A DNA stretch of 64,000 bases from Paracoccus aestuariivivens. Its GTDB lineage: Bacteria > Pseudomonadota > Alphaproteobacteria > Rhodobacterales > Rhodobacteraceae. The stretch covers positions 225,138 to 289,137 of the forward strand of contig NZ_WMIE01000004.1 in NCBI RefSeq assembly GCF_009711225.1, read 5' to 3'. Numbering within the stretch: the first letter of the stretch is position 1; each line of letters starts with the position of its first letter. Shown here one piece after another: positions 43,524 through 53,382 of this stretch. Position numbers and translations under genes: made by a program. The notes beneath the pieces were generated by a model that did not search any database, was not told the DNA's origin, and saw only the letters and a program-made list of their open reading frames with translations.

Positions 43524-44708
43524 TCATTCCGAGGCGTGGATCGCCAACGGCTTACCCCGATGCGGAACGGCTTGATCCTGAACCAGCAATTCCCGCGCGG
43601 CCTCGGGGTCCAACGCCGCGGGACGGTCACAGGTTGTTGTCAATGTCACCCAACTGCCGGATTCGCCCGCTTGCAGGATCGCGGTCATGACTTCGATCAC
43701 ATGCAATGCTCGGGACTGATCGCATAAAAAGTCGCCACCCTCACAAATGGCACGGGCCATGTCGGCCAGACCGGCAGCGCGGTAATTGGCGCGCGGGGTG
43801 CCGTTTTGCGACTGGTTCGGAATGGCAAAGGGGTGGTCCCACATCTGGACCTCGGCAAGTTTCTCGCCACGTTTCGCCAGTTCAAGGCTGCCACCGAAGA
43901 AGTTCGGGTCAGGCAGGATCAGACTGCCTTCGCTGCCATAGATTTCCATATTGCCATGCTTATGGCCATGCACGTCCCACGAGGCCCCCATTGTCACCAT
44001 CGCTCCCGAAGCGAATTGCAGCAATGCATGGATGGTGGTCGGGGTCTTGACGGGAATGCGCTCTCCGGCGCGCGGTTCGGAACCGATCACCCGTTCGGTC
44101 GAAGCCATTCCCGTCAATGCGGTGACACGTGCAACCGGACCAAGCAGACTCACGAAATTTGTGATATAATAGGGGCCGAGATCCAGTATCGGCCCACCGC
44201 CCGGCAGAAAGAAGAAATCCGGATTCGGATGCCAATGCTCCATGCCCGGCGACATGACATGCGCCGTCGCGCTATGGACCCGACCGATAGCGCCCGCGTC
44301 GATCAAGGCGCGGGCCTGCTGATGCGAACCGCCAAGGAACGTATCGGGAGCCGAGCCCAGACGCAGGCCCTTGGCCGACGCGATTTCGGCCAGTTCCTGC
44401 CCTTCGGCCAAGGACAGCACAAAGGGTTTCTCGGAATAGACATGCTTGCCAGCCAGCAGCGCCGCTTTCGACACCGGATAATGCGCCGCAGGAACGGTCA
44501 GGTTGACGATCAGATCAATCGACGGATCGGCTAGCATGTCTTCGGGCGTCTGTGCGATGACCTGCCATGCCTCGGCGGCTTTACGGGCCAGTGGCAAGTT
44601 CAGATCAGCGACGGAAGTAATGTTGAGCCGCTTGAACAGCGGAGAAAGCTCGAAATAGGTGGCCGAGATATTGCCCGCCCCGATGATGCCGATATTCAGC
44701 TTGTCCAT
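43524..44708 (-). CDS. Gfo/Idh/MocA-family oxidoreductase
   Basis: A 394-residue NAD(P)-dependent sugar oxidoreductase. The Rossmann motif IGIIGAGNIS (5-14) and the catalytic EKPF motif (VYSEKPFVLS) are clear; the C-terminal substrate domain has GGGPILDLGPYYITNFVSLLG with the family's DxGxY-like motif. It probably oxidises or epimerises a sugar or its glycoside released by the transporter/GH2 system. It starts 1 bp after the stop of the TIM-barrel isomerase and is the last gene of the leftward operon. Confidence 0.88.
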   Translation of the reverse strand: MDKLNIGIIGAGNISATYFELSPLFKRLNITSVADLNLPLARKAAEAWQVIAQTPEDMLADPSIDLIVNLTVPAAHYPVSKAALLAGKHVYSEKPFVLSLAEGQELAEIASAKGLRLGSAPDTFLGGSHQQARALIDAGAIGRVHSATAHVMSPGMEHWHPNPDFFFLPGGGPILDLGPYYITNFVSLLGPVARVTALTGMASTERVIGSEPRAGERIPVKTPTTIHALLQFASGAMVTMGASWDVHGHKHGNMEIYGSEGSLILPDPNFFGGSLELAKRGEKLAEVQMWDHPFAIPNQSQNGTPRANYRAAGLADMARAICEGGDFLCDQSRALHVIEVMTAILQAGESGSWVTLTTTCDRPAALDPEAARELLVQDQAVPHRGKPLAIHASE

Positions 44709-44709
44709 A

Positions 44710-45462
44710 CTAGCCCCCGATTCTGGCATGCAGAGTCGCGCCCGCCTTGGCAAAACGCGCGTCGTCCGACGGATTGTCATGTTCCATGACGAATAACCGC
44801 GCCCGCGTGCCCTCCAGCGCGCGACATAGCGCAGCCCAATCCAGCGTTCCCGTACCCGGATCGGACCATCCGTCCTCGTCCAGCATCTCGCCTTGCGGGG
44901 CGATGTCCTTGATATGCGCTGCGGTAATTCGGGGCGCGTAGCTGTCCAGCCATTCGAAGGGATCCGCTCCTCCGCGCACGACCCATGCCAGATCGGCTTC
45001 CCATTCCAGATCGGGGCCACCTTCCAGAATGGAGTGCATCGGGATCGAACCATCGTCCTGCGCCACGAATTCGAAATCGTGATTGTGCCAGCCAAAGCCC
45101 AAACCTTCAGCGCGCAAGGGCGCTCCGGCACGGGACAACCGCGCACCGAACTCTTTCCAACCCGCGGCGTCCGTCGGGCGTTGATCCGGCGCGATGAACG
45201 GCGCGTAATAGGTCTGGATGCCAAGCCGACCCGCCAGATCGACAAAGCGCGATGGATCACGCTCTAGTTCGGCCAGATTGATATGGGCGCTCGGGACGCG
45301 CAGGCCATTGGCCTCGACCGCGCCGATCAGGGCCTCGGGTTGGTCGAAAAGCCCGCCAAACGGTTCGACCGCCTGATAGCCCAGATCGGCAAGCATGGCG
45401 CAAGTCCGATCCAGCCCCGCGAAGTTTCGCGAGGAGTACAGCTGATAGGAAAGTAAGGGCAT
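44710..45462 (-). CDS. Sugar phosphate isomerase/epimerase-type TIM-barrel protein
   Basis: A 250-residue AP-endonuclease-2-type TIM barrel. Metal ligands are expected in PSAHINLAE, GFGWHNHDFEF, EADLAWVVRGG, AAHIKDIAP and FVMEHDNPSD. Family members isomerise or dehydrate sugars and inositols. It is sandwiched between the ABC ATPase and the Gfo/Idh gene, a pairing common in mannoside, inositol and rare-sugar loci. Confidence 0.85.
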   Translation of the reverse strand: MPLLSYQLYSSRNFAGLDRTCAMLADLGYQAVEPFGGLFDQPEALIGAVEANGLRVPSAHINLAELERDPSRFVDLAGRLGIQTYYAPFIAPDQRPTDAAGWKEFGARLSRAGAPLRAEGLGFGWHNHDFEFVAQDDGSIPMHSILEGGPDLEWEADLAWVVRGGADPFEWLDSYAPRITAAHIKDIAPQGEMLDEDGWSDPGTGTLDWAALCRALEGTRARLFVMEHDNPSDDARFAKAGATLHARIGG

Positions 45463-45479
45463 TGGTTGTTCCTTGCGGT

Positions 45480-46562
45480 TCAGAGCCGAAGTTCACTTTG
45501 AGGATCGAAAAGCGAGGCGCGAGAGATGTCCAAGGTCAGGCGAAGCCGCGTGCCTTCGGGGTAATGGGTGTCGTCGGGCGTGCGCAGGGTGAAGCGTTGA
45601 CCGTCCAGTCGCAGGTGCAGCACACTTTCCGCGCCCATATGTTCCTGCATCTCGACTGTGGCATCGATGCCCGGCCCGTCGGTCCGGAAACCGGTATGTT
45701 CGGGCCGGACGCCAAGGATGGCCGGTCCGTCGCGCAGATGCCCGTCATAGCCGGCAAGATTGACCTTATGGGCGTTGAAGGCAAATTCTCTGCCCGTGAT
45801 CTGCCCGTTGATGAAGTTCATCGAGGGCGACCCGATGAAGCCCGCGACATAGATATTCACAGGCTTGCTATAGATCTCGGCCGGACTGGCGAATTGCTGG
45901 ATCACGCCATGACGCAGCAAAGCGATGCGGTCGGCCAGCGTCATCGCCTCGATCTGGTCGTGGGTGACATAGACCATGGTATTGCCCAACCGGTCGTGCA
46001 GGCGCTTGATTTCGACCCGCAGCTCGGCCCGCAGTTTGGCATCCAGATTGGACAGTGGTTCATCGAACAGGAAAACATCGACATCGCGGACCAACGCGCG
46101 TCCGATGGCGACCCGCTGACGCTGCCCTCCCGATAAAGCGGCTGGCTTGCGGTCAAGATAGTCCTCGATCTGCAGGATCTCGGCGGCGCGTTTGATGCGG
46201 CGGGCGATCTCGTCCTTGGGCATCCTGGCGTTCTTCAATCCGAATGCCAGATTTCCCCGCACACTCATTTGCGGATAAAGCGCGTAAGACTGGAACACCA
46301 TGCCGATGCCGCGATCCTTGGGTTCCTTCCACGTGACGTTCTTGCCGTTGATAAAGATCTGACCGTCGGTGATGTCCAGAAGCCCCGCGATACAGTTCAG
46401 GATCGTCGACTTTCCGGACCCCGAGCCTCCGAGCAGGACGATGAACTCACCCTGCCCGATCTCGATATTGACGTCTTTCAGAACCTGTATCGCGCCGAAG
46501 GACAGCTGCAGTCCCTTGATGGCAAGCGAGGTTTCGGTTGTGACCAATTTGTTGTCCTTCAT
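45480..46562 (-). CDS. ABC sugar importer ATP-binding protein, MalK/UgpC type
   Basis: A 360-residue ATPase with Walker A GGSGSGKS, signature [12 protein letters not shown], Walker B VFLFDEPLSNLD, and VTHDQIEAMTLADRIALL. The C-terminal OB-fold/TOBE regulatory domain (about 235-360; FIGSPSMNFINGQI, LGVRPEH) marks the CUT1 carbohydrate class. It lies 3 bp after the permease gene. The TOBE region may dock regulators as in MalK. Confidence 0.92.
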   Translation of the reverse strand: MKDNKLVTTETSLAIKGLQLSFGAIQVLKDVNIEIGQGEFIVLLGGSGSGKSTILNCIAGLLDITDGQIFINGKNVTWKEPKDRGIGMVFQSYALYPQMSVRGNLAFGLKNARMPKDEIARRIKRAAEILQIEDYLDRKPAALSGGQRQRVAIGRALVRDVDVFLFDEPLSNLDAKLRAELRVEIKRLHDRLGNTMVYVTHDQIEAMTLADRIALLRHGVIQQFASPAEIYSKPVNIYVAGFIGSPSMNFINGQITGREFAFNAHKVNLAGYDGHLRDGPAILGVRPEHTGFRTDGPGIDATVEMQEHMGAESVLHLRLDGQRFTLRTPDDTHYPEGTRLRLTLDISRASLFDPQSELRL

Positions 46563-46565
46563 GGC

Positions 46566-47462
46566 TTATCCCTTGACTGCGCCAGCGGCGATGCCACGCA
46601 CGAACAAACGCCCCGAGACGAAGTAGATAACCAGCGGCACAATGCCGGTCAGGATCGTCGCGGCCATGTTGACGTTGTATTCCTTGACCCCTGTCGTGGT
46701 ATTGACGATGTTGTTCAACTGCACCGTCATCGGGTAATACTCCGGCTTGGTGAAGACGACCCCGAACAGAAAATCATTCCATATTCCCGTAACTTGCAGG
46801 ATCACCGCCACCACGCATATCGGCACGGACAAAGGCAGCATGATGCGGAAATAGATGCCCCAGAAGCCGGTGCCATCAACCCGTGCTGCCTTGAACAACT
46901 CATCGGGCAGCGCGGCAAAGTAGTTGCGAAACAACAGCGTCAGGATCGGCATCCCAAAGATGGTATGCACCAGCACCAGACCGGTCAGGCTGCCGTAAAG
47001 GCCCAGTTCGCGCAGCAGGATGACGGTCGGATAGATCATCACCTGATAGGGGATGAAAGCGCCGATCATCAGCACGGCAAAGAAGAACTCGGCCCCCTTG
47101 AACTTCCAGTTCGCCAAGGCGTATCCGTTGATCGAGGCGATCAGGATCGAGATGAAGACCGAAGGCACCGTGATCCGGACCGAGTTCCAGAATCCGCGCT
47201 TCAACCCGTCGCAATTCAGGCCGGTACATGCCTGCGACCACGCTTTGACCCAAGGCTCGAACGTGATTTCGACCGGTGGCGAAAAGATGTTGCCCATCCG
47301 GACTTCCGGCAATCCCTTGAGCGACGTCACCACCATCACGTAAAGCGGCAGCAGATAATACAGGGCAACGACGATCAGCGTGCCATAGATTATCACATTG
47401 CGGCTGGATATTCGACGGCGGGGTTTCGCGCCTCGCGGGATTACAAAGGCAATGTCAGCCAC
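46566..47462 (-). CDS. ABC sugar importer permease, MalG type
   Basis: A 298-residue permease with six helices and the EAA loop LPDELFKAARVDGTGFWGIYFRIMLPLSVP. A long periplasmic loop with CTGLNCDGLKRGFWNS lies after the first helix. The start overlaps the end of the MalF-like gene by 8 bp. Confidence 0.9.
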   Translation of the reverse strand: MADIAFVIPRGAKPRRRISSRNVIIYGTLIVVALYYLLPLYVMVVTSLKGLPEVRMGNIFSPPVEITFEPWVKAWSQACTGLNCDGLKRGFWNSVRITVPSVFISILIASINGYALANWKFKGAEFFFAVLMIGAFIPYQVMIYPTVILLRELGLYGSLTGLVLVHTIFGMPILTLLFRNYFAALPDELFKAARVDGTGFWGIYFRIMLPLSVPICVVAVILQVTGIWNDFLFGVVFTKPEYYPMTVQLNNIVNTTTGVKEYNVNMAATILTGIVPLVIYFVSGRLFVRGIAAGAVKG

Positions 47463-48357
47463 GCTTCTTCCCTCCGAATTCCAGATAGGCCCAGGGGATG
47501 ATGATGACCGCGACGGTCAGCAACATCATGGTCGAGGCCGCGAACCCCTGCCCCAGATTCTGGTTCAGGAACATCTGGTCATAGACATATTTTGCGGGCA
47601 CCTCGGATGCGATCCCCGGTCCGCCATCGGTCTGCGCAACCACCAGATCGTAAACCTTGACGATGCCTGCCGTCACGATGACCAGCGTCGTCACAAAGAC
47701 CGGACGCAGCATCGGGACGATGACGAACAGGTAGGTTTTCCATGCCGGAACCCCGTCCACCCGCGTGGCTTTCCAGATTTCATCGTCAATTCCGCGCAAG
47801 CCCGCCAACAACAGCACCATGACAAACCCCGAGCCTTGCCATAGCGCCGCGATCACCACGCCGAACATGACGATCTTGCCATTGTTCAGCGGATCGAATG
47901 CGAAGCTTTCCCACCCGATCCCCCTGACGATAGACTGGACGCCGAAATCAGGATTCAGCATCCACTGCCAGACAACGCCGGTGACCACGAAACTAAGCGC
48001 GAAGGGATACAGCAGGATCGTCCGGAACACGCCCTCATAGCGGATCTTCTGATCCAGAAGGCAGGCAAGGACAAACCCTATCACGAAGGACAGGACCAGC
48101 ATACAACCTCCGAAAATGACGAGGTTCTGTATCGAAATCAGCCACTTGTCGCTGTTCCACAGCCGTTCGTACTGCAACGTCCCGACAAAATTCAGCCGCG
48201 GCAGCAATCCGGATTTGGTAAAGGAATGAACCACGGTCCAGACCGAGAAACCGACGAAAACGACCATGGCAGTCAGGATCATCGGAACTGCGGCGATCTT
48301 CGCGCTAAGGTTCCGGAACAGCCGGGACGGGCGCTCCTGGGTGTTTGAACGGGCCAT
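47455..48357 (-). CDS. ABC sugar importer permease, MalF type
   Basis: A 300-residue permease. The EAA loop is IDDEIWKATRVDGVPAWKTYLFVIVPMLRP, and LYPFALSFVVTGVVWQWMLNPDFG is typical of CUT1 MalF/UgpA subunits. ATG at 48357 follows AGGTG; another ATG 24 bp upstream has no better site. Second gene of the operon, 81 bp after the receptor gene. Confidence 0.9.
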   Translation of the reverse strand: MARSNTQERPSRLFRNLSAKIAAVPMILTAMVVFVGFSVWTVVHSFTKSGLLPRLNFVGTLQYERLWNSDKWLISIQNLVIFGGCMLVLSFVIGFVLACLLDQKIRYEGVFRTILLYPFALSFVVTGVVWQWMLNPDFGVQSIVRGIGWESFAFDPLNNGKIVMFGVVIAALWQGSGFVMVLLLAGLRGIDDEIWKATRVDGVPAWKTYLFVIVPMLRPVFVTTLVIVTAGIVKVYDLVVAQTDGGPGIASEVPAKYVYDQMFLNQNLGQGFAASTMMLLTVAVIIIPWAYLEFGGKKRG

Positions 48358-48438
48358 ATCACCTATCCGCTTATCGTCCACAAAGCCGCGATTTCCGCGA
48401 CGAAGGGCAGGCGGCCTTGGGCCGCCTGCGAGGCGTTA

Positions 48439-49671
48439 TCAGCTCGACAATTGCAGAATGCCGATCAGGCTTTCCTTGACCTTTTCGACCGGCATGTCCG
48501 GCTGGTTGAAGAACTGGATCATCAGATCGGAAAGCTGGTTGCTGGCATCGGCTGAAAGCGCCTGATCCAGCCCGTCAACCACCGTCCCATTGGCCAGAAT
48601 ATCCAGCCCCTTGCGCATGCAATCATTTGCCGCAGTCAGATCGACATCGCTGCGCACCGGCATCGAGCCTTTTTTCAGGTTGAACGCCACCTGCGCCTCG
48701 GGCGAGATCATCACCCGCGCCAAGGCTTCTTGCGCAGCGGCAATTTTGGGATCGTCAATCGCGGGGAAATAAAAGGCGTCCCCTCCGGTCGAGACGATAT
48801 CCGAAACCCCAAGACCCGGCAGGCAGGTATAGTCCTTGCCGGCGACCTGTTCGGCGATGGCGAACTCGCCCTGCGCCCAATCACCCATGATCTGGCCAGC
48901 AGCTCCGCCCTTGATCACCATGGTCGTGGCCTGGTTCCACTCTTGCACATTCGAGCCGGTCGCCAGCTCGCGCGCCGTTACCAATGCGGCAAAGGCCTTG
49001 TCCATTTCAGGGGTGTTTACCGCATCGACATTCTTGTCGGTGATGACCTGCTTATAGACCTCGGGACCGGCAATGGCGGCGACAAGATTCTGGAACACCA
49101 GCGCGGCCTGCCACGGTTGCTGCCCGATCACCAGCGGCTGGATGCCCGCCTTACGCAAATCCGGCGCGGCGGCAACAAATTCCTCCCAATTCGTCGGCAC
49201 CTTTAAACCGGCTTTTTCGAAAGCGTCGTTCGACAGCCACAGCCAAAGCTGAGAGTGGATATTGACCGGCACGCAATAGATCTCGCCGTCGATCTCGCAG
49301 CTTTGCAGGATCGAGGCCGGATGCACGATGTCGCGCCAGCCATCGGCCTTGGCGACATCCTCAAGGGAACGCATCAGTCCGGCCTCGACCAATTCCTTGG
49401 CTTGCTGACCATGGTTAAACTGTGTCGCCCCCATCGGATCGCCGCCGGTGATGCGGCTGACCATGACCGGACGCGCAACGCCGCCAGATCCCGCAATCGC
49501 ACCATCGACCCATTTGTTGCCCGTCGCGTCAAAGGCCTTGGCGAATTCGGCAACCGCCGCCGCCTCGCTGCCCGACGTCCACCAATGTGTGACCTCGATA
49601 TCTTCGGCATGAGCCACACCGGCGGCGCAAACCGCCACCGTAGCCCCAAGCAGGAACCGTATTCTCATATT
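48439..49671 (-). CDS. ABC sugar importer substrate-binding protein (family 1)
   Basis: A 410-residue secreted receptor with a Sec signal (IRFLLGATVAVCAAGVAHA). Mature start EDIEVTHWWTSGSEAAAVAEF is typical of CUT1 receptors. MGDWAQGEFAIAEQVAGKDYTCLPGLG and LARVMISPEAQVAFNLKKGSMPVRSDV follow. ATG at 49671 lies behind GGGGGGAGG. First gene of a six-gene leftward operon; the ligand is probably a mannose-containing saccharide because a beta-mannosidase is divergent from it. Confidence 0.92.
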   Translation of the reverse strand, partial: NMRIRFLLGATVAVCAAGVAHAEDIEVTHWWTSGSEAAAVAEFAKAFDATGNKWVDGAIAGSGGVARPVMVSRITGGDPMGATQFNHGQQAKELVEAGLMRSLEDVAKADGWRDIVHPASILQSCEIDGEIYCVPVNIHSQLWLWLSNDAFEKAGLKVPTNWEEFVAAAPDLRKAGIQPLVIGQQPWQAALVFQNLVAAIAGPEVYKQVITDKNVDAVNTPEMDKAFAALVTARELATGSNVQEWNQATTMVIKGGAAGQIMGDWAQGEFAIAEQVAGKDYTCLPGLGVSDIVSTGGDAFYFPAIDDPKIAAAQEALARVMISPEAQVAFNLKKGSMPVRSDVDLTAANDCMRKGLDILANGTVVDGLDQALSADASNQLSDLMIQFFNQPDMPVEKVKESLIGILQLSS

Positions 49672-49719
49672 GCCTCCCCCCTTCTTGCAGACCTGTTCAA
49701 TCGAATCAGCGCGTAGGTG

Positions 49720-49727
49720 TAACGTTA
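49720..49727. promoter_or_regulatory. Candidate LacI-family operator
   Basis: TAACGTTA (in context TGTAACGTTAAT) is an 8-bp palindrome with the central CG step characteristic of LacI-family operators. It lies 49 bp upstream of the sugar receptor gene in the divergent region shared with the beta-mannosidase/LacI operon. Confidence 0.55.
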
Positions 49728-49910
49728 ATCCCAAGAACCAGTTCGACCAACAGGATTTAAGACATCACTCCTGCCATATATTTGCCTATCATTGATATTT
49801 ATTGGCGGCGACGCGCGATAGTGGACAGATGAATCCAGATGGTGCATCGTTGCACCATTCGCATTGGAAGTCAGAGAAACACACCGATGGACATGCTGCC
49901 GAGAGCGGAA

Positions 49911-52337
49911 ATGACAGGGATTTCGTTGGACGCGGGCTGGAGCCTGACGCGCGCGGACGGTGGCGCCATCTGGCCTATGGATTTTCCTAACGACATCCAT
50001 TCGGTCCTGTTGAAACAGGGCGTCATTCCCGATCCGTATTGGCGCGACCGTGAGACCGAACTGGATTGGGTCCATGACAGCGAGTGGCTCGCCTCGCGCG
50101 AGTTCGACTTTTCAGGAACGTCGGGCCGCTACACGTTGACACTCGAAGGCGTCGACTGCCACGTCAACGTCGTCCTGAACGGCACCGAGATCGCTCAGTT
50201 GGGCAATCGCTTCATGCGCCATGATCTGGACGTGACCCAAGCGCTGCTTCAAGGAGCGAACCGGATCGAACTTCGCTTCCGGTCGAATTCACGGATCGCA
50301 CAGGCAAAGGCGCAGGCATTCCCATTTCCGGTGCCCCATATCCATTGGAACAACCGACTGCCGCATTACAATTTCTTGCGTAAGCCGCAATGCGATGCGG
50401 GCTGGGACTGGAACATCGCACTTAGTCCCATCGGCGTGCATGGCGGCATCCGGTTGCGACGCAGCGAAGCAATCCGGCTGGATGACGTCATGCTGCGGCA
50501 GATCCACAAGAATGGTCATGTTCGTCTTGAGGTCGATTTCCTGACCGATGTCTCCCATCCCATTGAGGCCGAGGCCGTTCTACAGGTCTGCGGCCAGACC
50601 CAACGCAAGACCGTGCAACTCTGGCCGGGCCAGAACCGCAGTACCCTGTCGGTCGGAATCGAAAACCCCCGGCTATGGTGGCCTGCCGGACATGGACCAC
50701 AGGATATGCACGATCTGGAGATCCGCATCGGAGATCAGGCGCGCCGCTATCGCATCGGCCTGCGCCAGATCGAACTGCTGACCGGTCCCGATACCATCGG
50801 CAACCGGTTCGCCTTCCGCGTGAACGGTCGCGAGATATTTATGCGAGGCGCGAACTGGATACCTGCCGATGCCCTGCCGACCCGAGCCACCCGCGAGGTC
50901 GTGGCAGATCTGCTGGATAGCGCAGCGCTGGCGAACATGAGCATGTTGCGCGTCTGGGGTGGCGGCACCTACGAGCCGGATTTCTTTTACGAGATGTGTT
51001 CCGAACGCGGGTTGCTGGTTTGGCAGGACTTCATGTTCGCCTGCAACCTTTATCCGGCGGCAGACCGGAAATGGCTGGACGGCGTGCGTATTGAGGCCCG
51101 CCAGAACGTGCGCAGGCTCTCGGTCCATCCCTGTATGGCGCTGTGGTGCGGCGACAATGAACTGGTCGGCGCGCTCGGCTGGTTTCCCGAAAGTAAGGCA
51201 GATCGCGACCGCTATCTTGCCATGTATGACCGCTTGAACCACGCGCTTGAGGAAATCGTGCAGGACGAGGCGCCGGATATCCCGTGGTGGCCCTCGTCTC
51301 CTTCGGTCGGCCCGCTGAATTTCGGCGACGGCTGGCACGACGACACCCGCGGAGACATGCATTTCTGGGACGTCTGGCATTCGGCGAAGGATTTCGCACA
51401 TTATCGCAGCGTGAAACCGCGTTTCTGCTCGGAGTTCGGGTTTCAGTCATTCCCGTCCGCGCGCGTGATCGAAAGCTTTACCGAGCCGGCGGACCGCAAT
51501 GTCTCGTCTCGGGTCATGGACGTTCACCAGCGCAATCCCGGCGGCAATAGCCGCATTGTCGAGACTCTGGCCCGCTATTGCACCTTTCCGGACAGTTTCG
51601 ACGACATGATCTGGCTGAGCCAGATCGCGCAGGGACTGGCGATGAAAACCGCAATCGAAAACTGGCGCTCGACCAAGCCCCGCTGCATGGGCACGTTATA
51701 CTGGCAGTTGAACGACACCTGGCCGGTCGCAAGCTGGTCCAGTCTGGAATATGGTGGCGGTTGGAAAGCGGTTCACTACATGGCGCGCCGCTTCTACGCT
51801 CCGGTCATGGTGACCGCCCAGCCCGACGCCGGAACGGGCGGCATTACCCTTGTCGCGATCAACGACACGGATCAACCCGTCAGGCTAGATGTTTCCGTCC
51901 GTACGGTTCGCATCGACGGAGAAATGCGGCCGCTGGGACAGTGGAGCCTGTCCACCCCACCCGACCGCGCTGTCGAGATCATGCGCCTGCCCGCGAACAC
52001 CGTGCCCGATGGTTCCTTTTTGCATTTCGAATGGACCGATAACGGCCTGCATCATGGCGAGAATGAATACCTGCCGAAGCGGCCCAAGGATTACGACTTC
52101 GGCAATGCTTCCATCATGGCGCAAACAAGTGTTTCGGCGGACGGCGTGCCGCAAGTCCTGTTGACCACCGACCGTCCGGCCCTATGGGTGACATGGGATC
52201 TTGGCGGCGATAGGATCTGGTCCGACAATTGCATCACCCTGCTTCCTGATCGCCCCCGCCTGTTGACGGTTATGCGCGAAAGACAGGCCAAGCTTCCGAT
52301 CCGGCCTCCCGAGGTGCGGGCAATGAAAGGTCGATAA
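49911..52337 (+). CDS. Glycoside hydrolase family 2 beta-mannosidase
   Basis: An approximately 808-residue, cytoplasmic-looking GH2 enzyme (no signal peptide). The sugar-binding N-domain (HDSEWLASREFDF, NRIELRFRSN) is followed by beta-sandwich and TIM barrel. The acid/base Glu is in WCGDNELVG (usual form WCGNNE), the nucleophile Glu in CSEFGFQSFPS, and GTLYWQLNDTWPVASWSS is strongly beta-mannosidase-like. Four in-frame ATGs (49839, 49887, 49893, 49911) are possible; 49911 has GAGAGCGGAA upstream and begins at the conserved ISLDAGW. It should release mannose from imported beta-mannosides. Overlaps LacI by one base. Confidence 0.88.
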   Translation: MTGISLDAGWSLTRADGGAIWPMDFPNDIHSVLLKQGVIPDPYWRDRETELDWVHDSEWLASREFDFSGTSGRYTLTLEGVDCHVNVVLNGTEIAQLGNRFMRHDLDVTQALLQGANRIELRFRSNSRIAQAKAQAFPFPVPHIHWNNRLPHYNFLRKPQCDAGWDWNIALSPIGVHGGIRLRRSEAIRLDDVMLRQIHKNGHVRLEVDFLTDVSHPIEAEAVLQVCGQTQRKTVQLWPGQNRSTLSVGIENPRLWWPAGHGPQDMHDLEIRIGDQARRYRIGLRQIELLTGPDTIGNRFAFRVNGREIFMRGANWIPADALPTRATREVVADLLDSAALANMSMLRVWGGGTYEPDFFYEMCSERGLLVWQDFMFACNLYPAADRKWLDGVRIEARQNVRRLSVHPCMALWCGDNELVGALGWFPESKADRDRYLAMYDRLNHALEEIVQDEAPDIPWWPSSPSVGPLNFGDGWHDDTRGDMHFWDVWHSAKDFAHYRSVKPRFCSEFGFQSFPSARVIESFTEPADRNVSSRVMDVHQRNPGGNSRIVETLARYCTFPDSFDDMIWLSQIAQGLAMKTAIENWRSTKPRCMGTLYWQLNDTWPVASWSSLEYGGGWKAVHYMARRFYAPVMVTAQPDAGTGGITLVAINDTDQPVRLDVSVRTVRIDGEMRPLGQWSLSTPPDRAVEIMRLPANTVPDGSFLHFEWTDNGLHHGENEYLPKRPKDYDFGNASIMAQTSVSADGVPQVLLTTDRPALWVTWDLGGDRIWSDNCITLLPDRPRLLTVMRERQAKLPIRPPEVRAMKGR

Positions 52338-53380
52338 TGGAGCGGTCCGCCTCAAGCACCCCTTCGGTCACGCTGAAGACGATTGCAAACGAATTGGGCG
52401 TTTCGGTGACAACCGTCGCGCGGGCGATGAAGGACGGCCACAAGGTCGGCGCCGACATGATCGTCAAGGTACGCGAAACCGCTGACCGCTTGGGCTATGT
52501 CCGCAACCTAGAAGGAGCCAAGCTGCGCACGGGCAAAACATTGATCGCGATGGCTTTCCTGAACTTCACCGAAGAGGAAGAGATCGGCGATTCCGGCGCG
52601 GTCGGGCTGCTGAACGGATTTCACAAATGCTTTGCCGGAACCGATTACGCGGTGCGCGCGGTGCCCGCCGCCCGCGACGGGATGGCGGTGGACCGACTGC
52701 GTGAACTGGTGCGCGGCAGGCTTGCGGACGGGGTGATCCTCGACCTGATCGAGCTTCAGGATGCACGGGTCCGCTACCTGCTAGAGGCGGATTTTCCCTT
52801 TGTAACCTATGGCCGGACCGAGCTTTTCTCGGAACATGCATGGTTCGATATCGACAACGAATTTGCCGCTTGGCAAAGCACCGACGCGCTGTTGCGCGAC
52901 GGCTTCAAACGCATCGCCCTGATCGACGGAGATACGCGCTATACCTTCGTCCGCCAGCGGGTACGCGGCTATGAGCGGGCGTTGCGCGAACACGGGATCG
53001 AGCCGGACCCCGGCCTGCGCCACCATTCCGAGCTGGCAGCCGATCTGGCCCGCGGCTCGGTCGGTCCGCTGCTTGATCGCCGAGCAGACGGATTTGTCTG
53101 CGCGAACGAACTGACTTTTCTTGGCGCCCGTGCCGGTGTTCGGGACCGCATCGGCGACGAGGTTCGCCATATCGGCTTTGCCCTGCGTTCCGGCACCCAG
53201 ATCGGCAAATACGTCTCGACCAAGGTCCATGCCTCGCATTATTCGCATATCGCGACCGGGCGGGCATTGGCCGAACTGCTGCTTAAGCAGATCGACGGGG
53301 CCGATCCGCGCGAGTGTCAGCAACTGGCAAAGACGACGTTGATCACCACAGAAAACAGCAGCGAGGCACTTATCGCGTAG
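52337..53380 (+). CDS. LacI-family transcriptional regulator
   Basis: A 347-residue regulator. N-terminal LacI helix-turn-helix with hinge (VTLKTIANELGVSVTTVARAMKDG, RLGYVRN) and a periplasmic-binding-like sensor (DGVILDLIELQDARVRYLLEADFPFVTYGR, FDIDNEFAAW, ANELTFLGARAGV). It is coupled to the beta-mannosidase gene (stop/start overlap) and most likely represses the divergent sugar importer and this operon via the TAACGTTA site. Inducer is probably a mannoside or mannose derivative. Confidence 0.9.
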   Translation: MERSASSTPSVTLKTIANELGVSVTTVARAMKDGHKVGADMIVKVRETADRLGYVRNLEGAKLRTGKTLIAMAFLNFTEEEEIGDSGAVGLLNGFHKCFAGTDYAVRAVPAARDGMAVDRLRELVRGRLADGVILDLIELQDARVRYLLEADFPFVTYGRTELFSEHAWFDIDNEFAAWQSTDALLRDGFKRIALIDGDTRYTFVRQRVRGYERALREHGIEPDPGLRHHSELAADLARGSVGPLLDRRADGFVCANELTFLGARAGVRDRIGDEVRHIGFALRSGTQIGKYVSTKVHASHYSHIATGRALAELLLKQIDGADPRECQQLAKTTLITTENSSEALIA

Positions 53381-53382
53381 GG

